Of a DNA stretch of 56,908 nt, positions 26,580 through 35,200 are shown piece by piece. The notes beneath the pieces were generated by a model. It was given only the letters and a program-made list of their open reading frames with translations. It was not told the origin of the DNA and did not search any database. How positions within the stretch are numbered: position 1 is the first letter of the stretch; each line of letters starts with the position of its first letter. This DNA comes from Pseudomonadota bacterium (GTDB lineage: Bacteria > Myxococcota_A > UBA9042 > GCA-2863065), in the NCBI GenBank assembly GCA_947498315.1, contig CANMLD010000006.1, forward strand, positions 1 to 56,908, written 5' to 3'. The translations under genes and the position numbers were made by a program.

Positions 26580-27083
26580 ATGCGCACGCGAATTGCCCAC
26601 CTTACCCACTTCGCCACCTTCCTCGCGTCGTGCGTCCTCCCGATGCTCGCGGCCGCCGCCCCCATCACAGTCCAGGGCGCCCTTCGCGTTGGAGCACTGC
26701 CCGCTCCGGACGGCAGCTACGGCCTCGTCTTCGCGCTCTACGCGAACGAGACGACAGGCTCGCCCGTCTGGTCCGAGAGCGTACCGAACCTCGCTGTAAA
26801 CGGCGGCCTCTTCGCGACCGAGCTGGGCAAGGCTGGCGGCGCCCCTCCCGACCCCGCGCTCTTCGCCTCGGAGCAGGCCGCTTGGTTCGGCGTGAAGGTC
26901 GGTGGTGAACCCGAGCTCGCACGCCGCCCCCTCAGCAGCGTGCCTTATGCCGTCGCCGCCGACCTCGCCGCCGACCTCGCCACCGTTCTTGCTTGCACCG
27001 GTTGCGTCGAGCCTGGGGCGCTCTCGAGCGACACCCCTTTCGCCGTCATCAAGGTCGGTAGTGACACCGTCACTTTGCGATGA
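26580..27083 (+). CDS. Short secreted protein of the myxobacterial tail-collar-like type
   Basis: A 167-residue protein with a Sec signal peptide (positive start, then L-A-S-C-V-L-P-M-L-A-A-A-A). The mature N-terminus, P-I-T-V-Q-G-A-L-R, with G-S-Y-G-L-V-F-A-L-Y-A-N-E and P-Y-A-V-A-A-D, matches the leading domain of larger secreted proteins common in Myxococcota that continue with collagen-like or tail-fibre parts. Here the protein stops soon after a C-T-G-C-V motif, so it may be a shortened relative. ATG at 26580. The stop is 2 bp from the end of a convergent gene. Confidence 0.7.
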   Translation: MRTRIAHLTHFATFLASCVLPMLAAAAPITVQGALRVGALPAPDGSYGLVFALYANETTGSPVWSESVPNLAVNGGLFATELGKAGGAPPDPALFASEQAAWFGVKVGGEPELARRPLSSVPYAVAADLAADLATVLACTGCVEPGALSSDTPFAVIKVGSDTVTLR

Positions 27084-27085
27084 GC

Positions 27086-28207
27086 TTATCGAGGGCATCC
27101 AACGCCGCTGCCAGCCGCGTGAGCGTCGCTGAATGCGACCTCCTGAAGGAAGCGGGCAAGCATGGGCGCCTGCGTTTCCCAGTCCTGAACCGATGGAGGC
27201 AGCGGTAGCTCCCCTCGCGACGCCCGCAGCAGCGCCCGACGTAAGGCGGCCGAATCGCCCACTGGCACGGTGCACTCCGGCGGCAGCCAACTAGCGAGCC
27301 CACCTACCGGCGTCCCGATGACCACGCAGCCCGCTGCCGCCGCTTCGAGCGCCGCCCGCGGCATCCCTTCCGGCCCCAGCGACGGTACGCAGACCACGTC
27401 CGATCTTGCCATAATCTCCAATACTTCCATCGGCGACCGCCGTCCGAGCCATAGGACGTTCTCGGTAGCGAGCGGCGGACCGTCCGGCCCATCGCCGATG
27501 ACGGTGAGACGAACGCCCGCGAGCCCACGGACCGCCTCCAGAAGCACAGAGAGACCTTTGGCTCGGATGAGTCGGCCCACGAAGAGCACCTCGAGTGAGC
27601 CAGACATGGCGCGATCGCGCTCGACGCCCTTCCGCACGCCCATGGGCATAACCAGGGTGCGGACACGACCGGCGATTACAGGGTCGAGCCGCAGTTGGTC
27701 CCGCAGGACCTCCGAGACCACGATGAGCCCAGAGAGCCGCGCAAACGCCGCTCGGGCAAGCCATGGCCTGCCAGCCAAGAGAGACGCGTCGCTCCCATGC
27801 GCCACGCCGACGACGGGCCTACCGGGGCGGGCCCCGAACACGGATGGGACGAGCCAATGGGCCAGCGTGACGTCTGCGTCGCCTCGGCCGAGGGCCCACG
27901 CGTGGACGCCCCACCGGACGAGCGGCCCGAGGAGGGAGAGCCGGCCCCGCAGCCCAGACCGCGCCGCCGCGAGCGCCCCACCCGGCGGCGCACTGAGCGC
28001 GGCGATCTGCGAGTCCACACCCTGGGCCCGTAGCGCCTCCGCCATCTCGAGCACGAAAGTACCAGCGTAGTCGTCGGCAGAGCGGGGCGCGCTGGTCGTG
28101 AGGACCAGCGCCCTGAGCGGCCGCCCATCAGCAGGCGCCGTCACCGCGCGACGCCCCCCGACGAGCGACGTTTCGGCACGTCGGTCGTCCCGCAGAGGTG
28201 ATCCCAC
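27086..28207 (-). CDS. GT4-family glycosyltransferase
   Basis: A 373-residue GT-B glycosyltransferase. The donor-binding half shows V-G-R-L-I-R-A-K-G-L (about 216-225) and P-E-G-M-P-R-A-A-L-E-A (about 280-290), the usual E-x7-E-type motif of GT4. G-V-A-H-G-S-D marks the acceptor half. It transfers an activated sugar, probably to a surface polysaccharide or lipid. The GTG at 28207 gives an N-terminal extension of about 21 polar residues; a GTG at 28144, after a G-run, is an alternative that starts close to the first beta strand. The gene ends 2 bp from a convergent gene. Confidence 0.88.
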   Translation of the reverse strand: MGSPLRDDRRAETSLVGGRRAVTAPADGRPLRALVLTTSAPRSADDYAGTFVLEMAEALRAQGVDSQIAALSAPPGGALAAARSGLRGRLSLLGPLVRWGVHAWALGRGDADVTLAHWLVPSVFGARPGRPVVGVAHGSDASLLAGRPWLARAAFARLSGLIVVSEVLRDQLRLDPVIAGRVRTLVMPMGVRKGVERDRAMSGSLEVLFVGRLIRAKGLSVLLEAVRGLAGVRLTVIGDGPDGPPLATENVLWLGRRSPMEVLEIMARSDVVCVPSLGPEGMPRAALEAAAAGCVVIGTPVGGLASWLPPECTVPVGDSAALRRALLRASRGELPLPPSVQDWETQAPMLARFLQEVAFSDAHAAGSGVGCPR

Positions 28208-28267
28208 ACGGTCATCGCCGCTCCGAAGTGAGTGTTCGCCCTGGCTGGCGGTTGTGAGTCGCGGTGG

Positions 28268-28756
28268 TCACGGTGTCTCCATGTCGGCCGAGACCAGCGC
28301 CTCGAAACGGGGCTGCGCAAGGCGACGCCAGGCATCGCCCATGAGGCTGAGGCGGACGAGCGGGTGGCCGCCACCGAAGGCAACACGATCGACGCTGGCG
28401 AGCGAGACGTCCGCGACCAGGAGGGCATCGAAGTGCGGCTGCCCGAAGGGCGGCACTCCGCCCGGGGCGATCCCGGTGAGCGCGAAGAGCTCCTCTGGGC
28501 GGGCGAAACGCAGCTTGCGGAGACCGAGCGACTGGCGAGCGCGCTGCGAGTCCAACTCACGCCGCGCCGGGATGGCCAAGACGCGAAAGAGCCCGTCGTC
28601 GCCTTTGGTCAAAAGCGCTTTGACGCCCACGGCTCCGAGGCGAGCCGCAATCGCGGCGCCACCCTCGGCTGGGCCGAGCCCGTCGCTCACATCGACGCGG
28701 ACGTAAGGAGCACCGGCGGCGTCGAACCAAGCGGTGAGGCGGTTGGTTGGAGTCAT
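28268..28756 (-). CDS. YbaK/EbsC-type aminoacyl-tRNA deacylase domain protein
   Basis: A 162-residue YbaK/ProX-like protein. Such enzymes hydrolyse mischarged aminoacyl-tRNAs in trans. Supporting blocks are V-K-A-L-L-T-K near residue 45, F-R-V-L-A-I-P-A near 57, and F-A-L-T-G-I-A-P-G-G-V-P-P-F-G near 90, which is the usual family signature with its Gly-Pro loop. ATG at 28756 with no clear binding site. It lies 60 bp upstream of the glycosyltransferase gene and may share its transcript. Confidence 0.88.
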   Translation of the reverse strand: MTPTNRLTAWFDAAGAPYVRVDVSDGLGPAEGGAAIAARLGAVGVKALLTKGDDGLFRVLAIPARRELDSQRARQSLGLRKLRFARPEELFALTGIAPGGVPPFGQPHFDALLVADVSLASVDRVAFGGGHPLVRLSLMGDAWRRLAQPRFEALVSADMETP

Positions 28757-28833
28757 GACCGCGAGCAAACACCACTTTCACCGTTGTCGGAAGGGCCGAC
28801 TTCGAATTGAGACGTTGCGGACGACCATGACCG

Positions 28834-28862
28834 TTGACACTGCCCGTTTCGGGGTCTAGTCA
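28834..28862 (+). promoter_or_regulatory. Possible promoter of the kelch lipoprotein gene
   Basis: A perfect -35 box, TTGACA (28834-28839), is followed at 17 bp by TAGTCA (28857-28862), a weak -10 box. It lies 44 bp before the start codon at 28906, in the divergent gap with the YbaK-like gene. Confidence 0.45.
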
Positions 28863-28905
28863 AAGCGCGATATCGGGATTTAGCCCCGCGTGACGTGAGA
28901 CGAAG

Positions 28906-30390
28906 ATGAACATTTCTGCGATGCGGTCACTCTCCACTTTCGGACTGGTCTCGGCTTGGGCGCTAACGTCTCTAGTCGGTTGCGGGTCCGAGGACGCCGC
29001 GACCACGCTGTGTGTCCCAGGTCAGCAGGTCGCTTGCGCGTGCCCTGGCGAGACTGAAGGCGTTCAGGCCTGCAACAGCGCCGGCACCGGCTATGCCGCG
29101 TGCGTGTGTGAGCAGGTCGACGGGAGTGACGCAAGCGACGCTGCTGATGGCAACGACGGCGCGGACGACGTCGCCAGCACAGGGGACGTCACCGAAGGCG
29201 ATGTCACCGAGGGGGACAGTGGCGAGCCCCCGACCACCTGCCCCGGGCCCACCGGTGAGCGCCCGTCCCGGCGCAGTGAGCAGGTCGGCGCCTTCGACCC
29301 TGAGAGTGGAAAGCTCGTCATGTTCGGGGGGAGCTTCGGCGTCCCCGAGAACTGCGGCAACCCGATCCCCACCTTCGAGAGCGAGACGTGGGTCTACGAC
29401 TCGGCATGTGACCTCTGGTCCCAGAGCGCTGCCGAGGGGCCGTCTCCTCGGACGCGCGCGACTGCGGTATGGGAGCCCACTCTGAAGCGGATGGTCGTGT
29501 TCGGCGGGCGTTATCGAGCCGGGTCGAGCGGCAACTACAGTCTCTTGAACGACCTCTGGGCCTACGACCCCGCCGAGGACGCCTGGACCCTCCTCGACGA
29601 CGGCAAGTCGATGAGCGCGCGCTTCAACCACACGATGGTCGCCGCACCGGAGCTCGGGAAGATCTTCGTCTTCGGCGGCAACACGTCGAACTCGGGGCTC
29701 GTCTACACGGCCAATAACGACGTGTGGGCGTGGGACATCGCGACGGGAGAGTGGGAGAAGCTGGCCATCGGCGGTGCCGCCCCGAAGAAGCGCTTCTTCG
29801 CGAGCGGACTCTGGGATGGCAAGCGAAAGCGCCTCGTCATCCACGGTGGTGCCGATGAGTCCCTCTTCAGCAACACCGCGAAGTACATGGAAGATCTTCA
29901 GGCAGTCGACTTCAACGGCGCGACGCCAGTGTGGGAGCGCCTCGACGCCCAGTCGGCCGGGCGCCCCGATGGGCGCTTCTGGGGCTCGATGGCCTACGAC
30001 GCGACCCGCGACCACTACATCTTCTTTGGTGGGCATGACGACGGCACCCTCGGCAATCGGAATGACGTGTGGATGTTCGAGCCGGATGTGGGCGAGTGGA
30101 CGACGCTTAGCGTCGGCGACTCCTTCAACAAGCCCGCGAACGGTTTCTGCTCTTTCCCGCCGGACTTCACGACCATGCTCGAGAACACGCCGGAACGCCG
30201 CAACGGCGGTCTCGTAGCCGGCGGTCCGGATGGGCTCTTCGTGGCTCACGGCAAGACCGACTGCGGCATCGTCGACGACCTCTGGTTCTACGACTACGAC
30301 TCGGCTGACTGGCAACAACGGACGGCGGCGACGGTCGGCGAGGCCTGCGTCCGAAAGGGCGGCCTGAATTGCAACGACTACTGCTTCTGA
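28906..30390 (+). CDS. Kelch-repeat lipoprotein
   Basis: A 494-residue lipoprotein with lipobox L-V-G-C near residue 26. A Cys-containing stretch (V-A-C-A-C-P-G) and an Asp/Gly-rich linker follow. Residues about 125-475 hold five or more kelch-like blades, visible as L-V-M-F-G-G, V-V-F-G-G-R, F-V-F-G-G-N, L-V-I-H-G-G and I-F-F-G-G-H, each followed by a Trp about 25 residues later. These build a beta-propeller, usually a protein- or sugar-binding scaffold. The last 20 residues contain three Cys. The next lipoprotein gene overlaps its end by 22 bp. Confidence 0.9.
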   Translation: MNISAMRSLSTFGLVSAWALTSLVGCGSEDAATTLCVPGQQVACACPGETEGVQACNSAGTGYAACVCEQVDGSDASDAADGNDGADDVASTGDVTEGDVTEGDSGEPPTTCPGPTGERPSRRSEQVGAFDPESGKLVMFGGSFGVPENCGNPIPTFESETWVYDSACDLWSQSAAEGPSPRTRATAVWEPTLKRMVVFGGRYRAGSSGNYSLLNDLWAYDPAEDAWTLLDDGKSMSARFNHTMVAAPELGKIFVFGGNTSNSGLVYTANNDVWAWDIATGEWEKLAIGGAAPKKRFFASGLWDGKRKRLVIHGGADESLFSNTAKYMEDLQAVDFNGATPVWERLDAQSAGRPDGRFWGSMAYDATRDHYIFFGGHDDGTLGNRNDVWMFEPDVGEWTTLSVGDSFNKPANGFCSFPPDFTTMLENTPERRNGGLVAGGPDGLFVAHGKTDCGIVDDLWFYDYDSADWQQRTAATVGEACVRKGGLNCNDYCF

Positions 30391-30971
30391 GACGGGCCAA
30401 CAGAGCGGCCGCCGCGGCACTGGTCTTCGCCGGCTGCGGAGGAGAGGCGTCAAAACCGGCCGTCGAGTTCGACACGGACCAGAGCGACATCGAGGCCGAT
30501 GCCGACGTTTCGGGGGTCCAAGACAACGCCTCCCCTGACATCGCCAGCATCGAGGTTGGTGGAGCGAGCTGGACGGTGCCGACCTTCGAACTCGGCACGA
30601 ACGAACAAGGCAAAGCCACCCCGAAGGACTTCGTCCCACTGCTGACGGGCGATACGCTCCCCGTCGTGCTCGGCCCTCAAGGCCTGTCGATGGTGGTGCT
30701 CGCGTTCCGGACCTGCGGGCTCTACGCCCCCCCGCTCCTGCTGAGGGCGCGTATCGCGACCGACGACGACGCGGCCAGCGGCGCGCTCGACATCGCGCGA
30801 CAGAAGCTCAACCCCGCTCCCGACGGCCTCTCGTACTACTACAACTTCTGGCTGGTCGTGGAGAACCCCGAGAGAGCGGGCGGTAAGATGGCCGACATCA
30901 TCCTAGACGTGGAAGACGCGATGGGCGCGAAGGGGACGCACAGCATCCGAGTGGCCCTGACAGGCCCGTAG
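30369..30971 (+). CDS. Hypothetical lipoprotein
   Basis: A 200-residue lipoprotein that I do not recognise. The signal peptide (M-Q-R-L-L-L-L-R-R, then A-A-A-A-L-V-F-A-G-C) only appears if translation starts at TTG 30369, inside the kelch gene, giving a 22-bp overlap in another frame. A linker rich in Asp follows, then a compact beta-rich domain. The overlap suggests coupled expression with the kelch protein and perhaps a shared surface role. Confidence 0.72.
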   Translation: MQRLLLLRRANRAAAAALVFAGCGGEASKPAVEFDTDQSDIEADADVSGVQDNASPDIASIEVGGASWTVPTFELGTNEQGKATPKDFVPLLTGDTLPVVLGPQGLSMVVLAFRTCGLYAPPLLLRARIATDDDAASGALDIARQKLNPAPDGLSYYYNFWLVVENPERAGGKMADIILDVEDAMGAKGTHSIRVALTGP

Positions 30972-31012
30972 CTACTTCTGGTGCGCCTTTGCGCGAGCCT
31001 TGTTCCGCGGCC

Positions 31013-31251
31013 TGAGTGGGTCGGACAAAACTCCGATTGGCGTCCACCGGCAATTTTCTAGCATCGAGTTGCTCTCGCTCAAAGGCGGGCGATCCAGCCT
31101 GCCTTCGTCGCTCGAGTACGCGCCTATCGGCGCCCAGTCGAAGCAAGAGGGCGCCTGCGTCGGCAGTGCATGCGCTTGCGGGTGGGGGACGACCCCCACA
31201 CCCCCGGCGGGCGCGGTGATCGCTCAATCTCCATTTTGTCCGACCCACTCA
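31013..31251 (-). repeat. Palindromic intergenic element, long form, copy B
   Basis: A 239-bp element with perfect 18-bp inverted ends, TGAGTGGGTCGGACAAAA and its complement. Its first 120 bp equal the reverse complement of copy A. The other half is replaced by a GC-rich block that includes the hairpin GTGGGGG-acga-CCCCCAC at 31182-31199; the same block occurs in copy D. It lies between convergent genes, 41 bp after one stop codon and 187 bp before the other. No protein is encoded. Confidence 0.93.
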
Positions 31252-31438
31252 AGTCGAGCAACCGCAACGAGGAGGTCGGCTACGGTGCACCTTGGGGGCT
31301 CATGATGGACGCGAAACGGCTCCGAGAAGACCTTGCTACGTCAAACCATCACCATGCCCGATGGGCGGAGGCTGGCCCATGAACGCCAGTTTCGCAGGGG
31401 GTTGTTCGCCATGCGTCGCCGCTGCTGCGCGAAGAACG

Positions 31439-32215
31439 TCATCCGAACAACCAGTTGGCCTCGATCCACGACACGGAATCGGGTGCCGACCGCAGCGCGA
31501 CGTCGAGCTCCGCGACCCTCTCTTCTTCGCCGGCCTCGGAGGTCCCGGAGGCACGGCAGAAGAGGACCCAGTTCGAGAGCTGATAGTGATGTAGCAGCGG
31601 CGAGAAGCGGTGGTCAGCGACCCGTTCGAACACAGTTTGAGCCGCAACGGCGTCTCGGCAGTCGAGCAAGTCCGTCGCTACATCGAACAGGAGTCGTCGA
31701 AGATCCTCGAACGCGCGCTCTGGGGCTTCGACGATCTCGCCCAGAAGGTCGCCGAAGTCGTCAGGGTGAAGGCCGGCGTCTTCGGCCGCGTCCCGCATGA
31801 TCGTAACCTGCGTCTCGATGAACGCGGCGTCCGGGCGATTCCGGAGCAACCGCCCCACGAGGTAGAGGTCGAAGGCGCTAGCGATGGACTCCGCGAAGAG
31901 GAATGCCCGGGGAGAGCGCGGTCGCCCATCGCCGGCGATAGCCTTCTTCGCGAGTCCATGCAGCGCGATGTGAGTCACTTCGTCGGCCGTGAGGGTCGGC
32001 TCGGCGAGGACGTCCGACGTGGCGTCCGGCGGCCAGTAGCTCTGATTTAGGAAGAGCGCCCGGTCGCTGCCCACCCAGGTGCCGTCGTCCGGGACGAGGA
32101 ACACGTGGCCTGACGCAGCCAAAGCCGCCTTGAGCCGACCGTAGAGACCGACGTGGACGAACGCCGGTTCGTCCTCGATCCGAAGCTGGGCGAGAGTATG
32201 TGAGATGAGTGGCAA
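31439..32215 (-). CDS. Hypothetical protein downstream of the macroglobulin gene
   Basis: A 258-residue, mostly alpha-helical soluble protein that I do not recognise. It contains V-T-H-I-A-L-H-G-L-A-K-K near residue 80, a His-x-x-x-His pair that recalls a metalloprotease helix, but the glutamate of H-E-x-x-H is absent. The TTG start at 32215 is preceded by GAGG at 7 nt. It begins 27 bp after the alpha-2-macroglobulin gene, so co-transcription is likely. Confidence 0.7.
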   Translation of the reverse strand: MPLISHTLAQLRIEDEPAFVHVGLYGRLKAALAASGHVFLVPDDGTWVGSDRALFLNQSYWPPDATSDVLAEPTLTADEVTHIALHGLAKKAIAGDGRPRSPRAFLFAESIASAFDLYLVGRLLRNRPDAAFIETQVTIMRDAAEDAGLHPDDFGDLLGEIVEAPERAFEDLRRLLFDVATDLLDCRDAVAAQTVFERVADHRFSPLLHHYQLSNWVLFCRASGTSEAGEEERVAELDVALRSAPDSVSWIEANWLFG

Positions 32216-32242
32216 GTGGGCGCCTCGGTCCTCGACGTCAGA

Positions 32243-35200
32243 CTATTCGATGATGACGCGTTCGCTGGCCGAACGACCGAAGGTCTCGGGCGCGTACATC
32301 TCCTCGGCCTTGGCCGGGGGCACCACGAAGTTGCCAGGCGTAGTCGCCCGAGCGAGGTAGCTGTATGTGTACACACCACCCCAGAGGAGCGACGTGAAAG
32401 CCTCGACGCGTTCGTCACGAAGGTTCTCGTGCTCATACCACGGGCCCCACCATCGCCCGTAGCCGCCACGCGGGCCACCGTGGTGGTCGCCCCAATCATC
32501 GCCGCCCCCACCGCCGGAGGTCGCCTCTGGACGAGGCGCTTGAGACCCGAGTAGCTCCGGGTTCAGCGGTTCGAAGCCGGCTGGGATGGGATCGACCAAG
32601 GCGACGTGATAACGGCGCGCCTCGGCGACCATCGTGAGCTTCACGCGGACTCGGGTGCCCGCCTTGACGCGCCAGACGCCATCGTCGCCCTTCTTAACGT
32701 CGTCTGGCGCATCCACGGCCTCATAGGTGCGCTCGACGTAGAAGCCCCTGTCCATCGACTCGAGCTTCAGGTCTTTCGGGGCGTAGCGCATGCCGACGCG
32801 GTAGTAGAGGCGACCGGCGCCGTCCTTCTGGATGACGAGCGACTTGTCGCCGTCACCGAGGAGCGCCATCGGGATCCCGACGAAGTGGCGCTCGGTCGTC
32901 CGGCCCTTGAAGGTGTGATCACCCGCGTACTGATCGCCCAGCCACACCCGAGCCACGAAGTTCGGCGTGACCTTCTCGAAGGTGTTGAAGTAGCGGTCGA
33001 GCGCCAGGAGCACGAAGACGTTCTCCTGCGTATTGCCCCAGCGGCCCTTGGTCCGGTGCGCCAGGAGACCGTCGACGAGCTTCGGGATGAGGTCGCTCTT
33101 CTCGTCGGCGAGAGTCACCGCGTCGAGGAGGATGCCGTCCACACGACGATCCGAGTGGAGGATGAGGTGCGACCCATCGGTGTACGACGTCGTGAAATGG
33201 GCGGAGCCCGCCGTCTCGGTGACGTTGTTGCCAAGGTGACGCAGGAGCTCCTTCACGAGGTCGGCCGAGCCGGTATCGGTCACGAGCGCCGGCAGCAGGA
33301 ATCCGATGGCCTCGAAGGGGGTCGCCTTGGGTCCGCCGAACTCCGCAACGAGCGCGCGCGCTCGTGCCGCGTCGACGTCGCCGAGCTGAACCCGCGCGTA
33401 GATGGCGTAGGCTTCGATGACCCGTCGAATCTCTTCCGGGTAATCACTCGGGAAGTGGCTGCGAACATCCTTCAGGTACCGGAGCGTCCTCTGGACCATG
33501 CGATCTGGGATGGTGAAGCCCTTCTGCTTCGCGCGACCCATCGCGTGACCGACATGTGCGGTGAGGTACGGCCAATCCCGCTCCGAACGCTTCCAGAAGC
33601 TGAAGCCGCCGTTGTCATGCTGAAGCAGTTGCAAGCGAGTGAGATCCCGCTCGACCGCCGCCATCATCTCCGCCGGAGACGGCAGCCCTTCGGTCTTGAA
33701 CGCGGTCAGCACATCTTTGAGAGCCGCGATGCCGAGGATCCGGGAGCTGATCTGCTCGGAGCACTCGAAGGGGTAGCTGACGAGGTAGAGGACCGCGTCG
33801 GTCAGCGCTTGCAGGTTGGTCGACGCCGTCGAGACCTCGAGCCCGCCGAACTGCGTGAAGACGTCACCCGGCATCTTGACGGGCTGAGCGATGGCGCCCT
33901 TGTCGATGGTTCCGTAGGTGGCAAAGGCTTCCGTGGTGGCTGGGGTCCAGATCGGCAACTCGATATTGGCGGCGTCGGACCACTTCCCGGTCGATGCACC
34001 GATTTGGAAGCGGGCCTTACCCACGCGCGACACGGCCGCCGGGAAGCGGACCTCGACCCGGTCGTTGGCCGGGACCGTCACCTTGCGGCCAGCGCCATCG
34101 CTGAGCTCCACGCCGAGCGCGCTGACCGCGACGTCGACCTCCATAGGAGCGGAGGTCTGGTTCTGAAGGACGATGGGGAGCTCGAACGTGTCACCAAAGT
34201 TCAGGAAGCGCGGCGCCGAGGGGCGCACCATAAGCGGGAGGCGCGCCGTCAAGGTGGCGTCGCCGAGGCCGAAGTGTTTGCCGCCTTCGACGGCAACGGC
34301 GGTGATTCGGTAGCGCGTGAGGTTGTCCGGCAGCGTGACCTGAACGGTCGCGACGCCCGATTCATCGGTCGGCGCCACGGCCGCGAAGAGCGCGAGCGGG
34401 TCGAAGTTCTTGCGAACAGCGATTGGACCACCCGCGTCGCCCCCACCGCCGCCGGTCGGAGCTTCATCCGAGGGGGCGTCGCCCGCCGACTCCGCCTTGG
34501 CCATGGCCGGCGCCGCTGGAGAAGGCATTGGCGTCAACCTCATCATCGAGCGTTCCCTGCCGTCCGCAGACCCCTTCGCGGCCGCCTGCAGCAACGCCGC
34601 CGGGTCGTCGAGGATGAGAAAGCCGCGTAGCTTGTGGATACGGCTGGTGCCATAGCGGCTGCCATAGAAGGTCGCGACGGGATCACCGATACGATAGCCG
34701 GTGAGCGCCAGGACGGATTCGTCCACGACGACGATGGCGACCTCGGCACCCGGGACAGGCTTGCCTTCGTGGTCGGTCACGGTGACCGCGACCTGGGTCT
34801 GACCGCCGGGAGGGAGGTCCGCTTCCGCCGGGACGGGCTTCACGGTCAGCGTGCGCGTAACGGGTGGCACTGCGAGCGAGACGGCGCCCGACGCATGGGC
34901 GGGCCGCTTCGGCAGCTTTGGATCCGCCTTGCCGTCGTCACCGACCCGTTCAGCTTCACCCGTCAGGTCCACGCGGACGCGAACGTCCGGCATGAAGCCC
35001 TCTTGGATCTTCACCTTGACGACCGTGGAGTTACCGTCTCCATCGGCGCCAATGGTGATCGGCTGTGTCTCGACGACGCCAGCGACACTGATGGTCACGA
35101 GGCCGTCGGCGCGGGGCCACGGGCTCGTGACGAAGATCTCGGCCGTGTCCCCGACCGCGTACTCTTTCTTGTTCGGGATGAGGGTGACGTTCTCCTCTTT

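Noticed and set aside
28972-30639. 555-codon open frame on the minus strand
   Set aside because: Antisense to the kelch lipoprotein and its neighbour, both of which have signal peptides and linkers; no motif in the antisense frame.
32606-34630. 674-codon open frame on the plus strand
   Set aside because: Antisense to the alpha-2-macroglobulin gene, which carries an intact thioester motif; only biased composition is seen.
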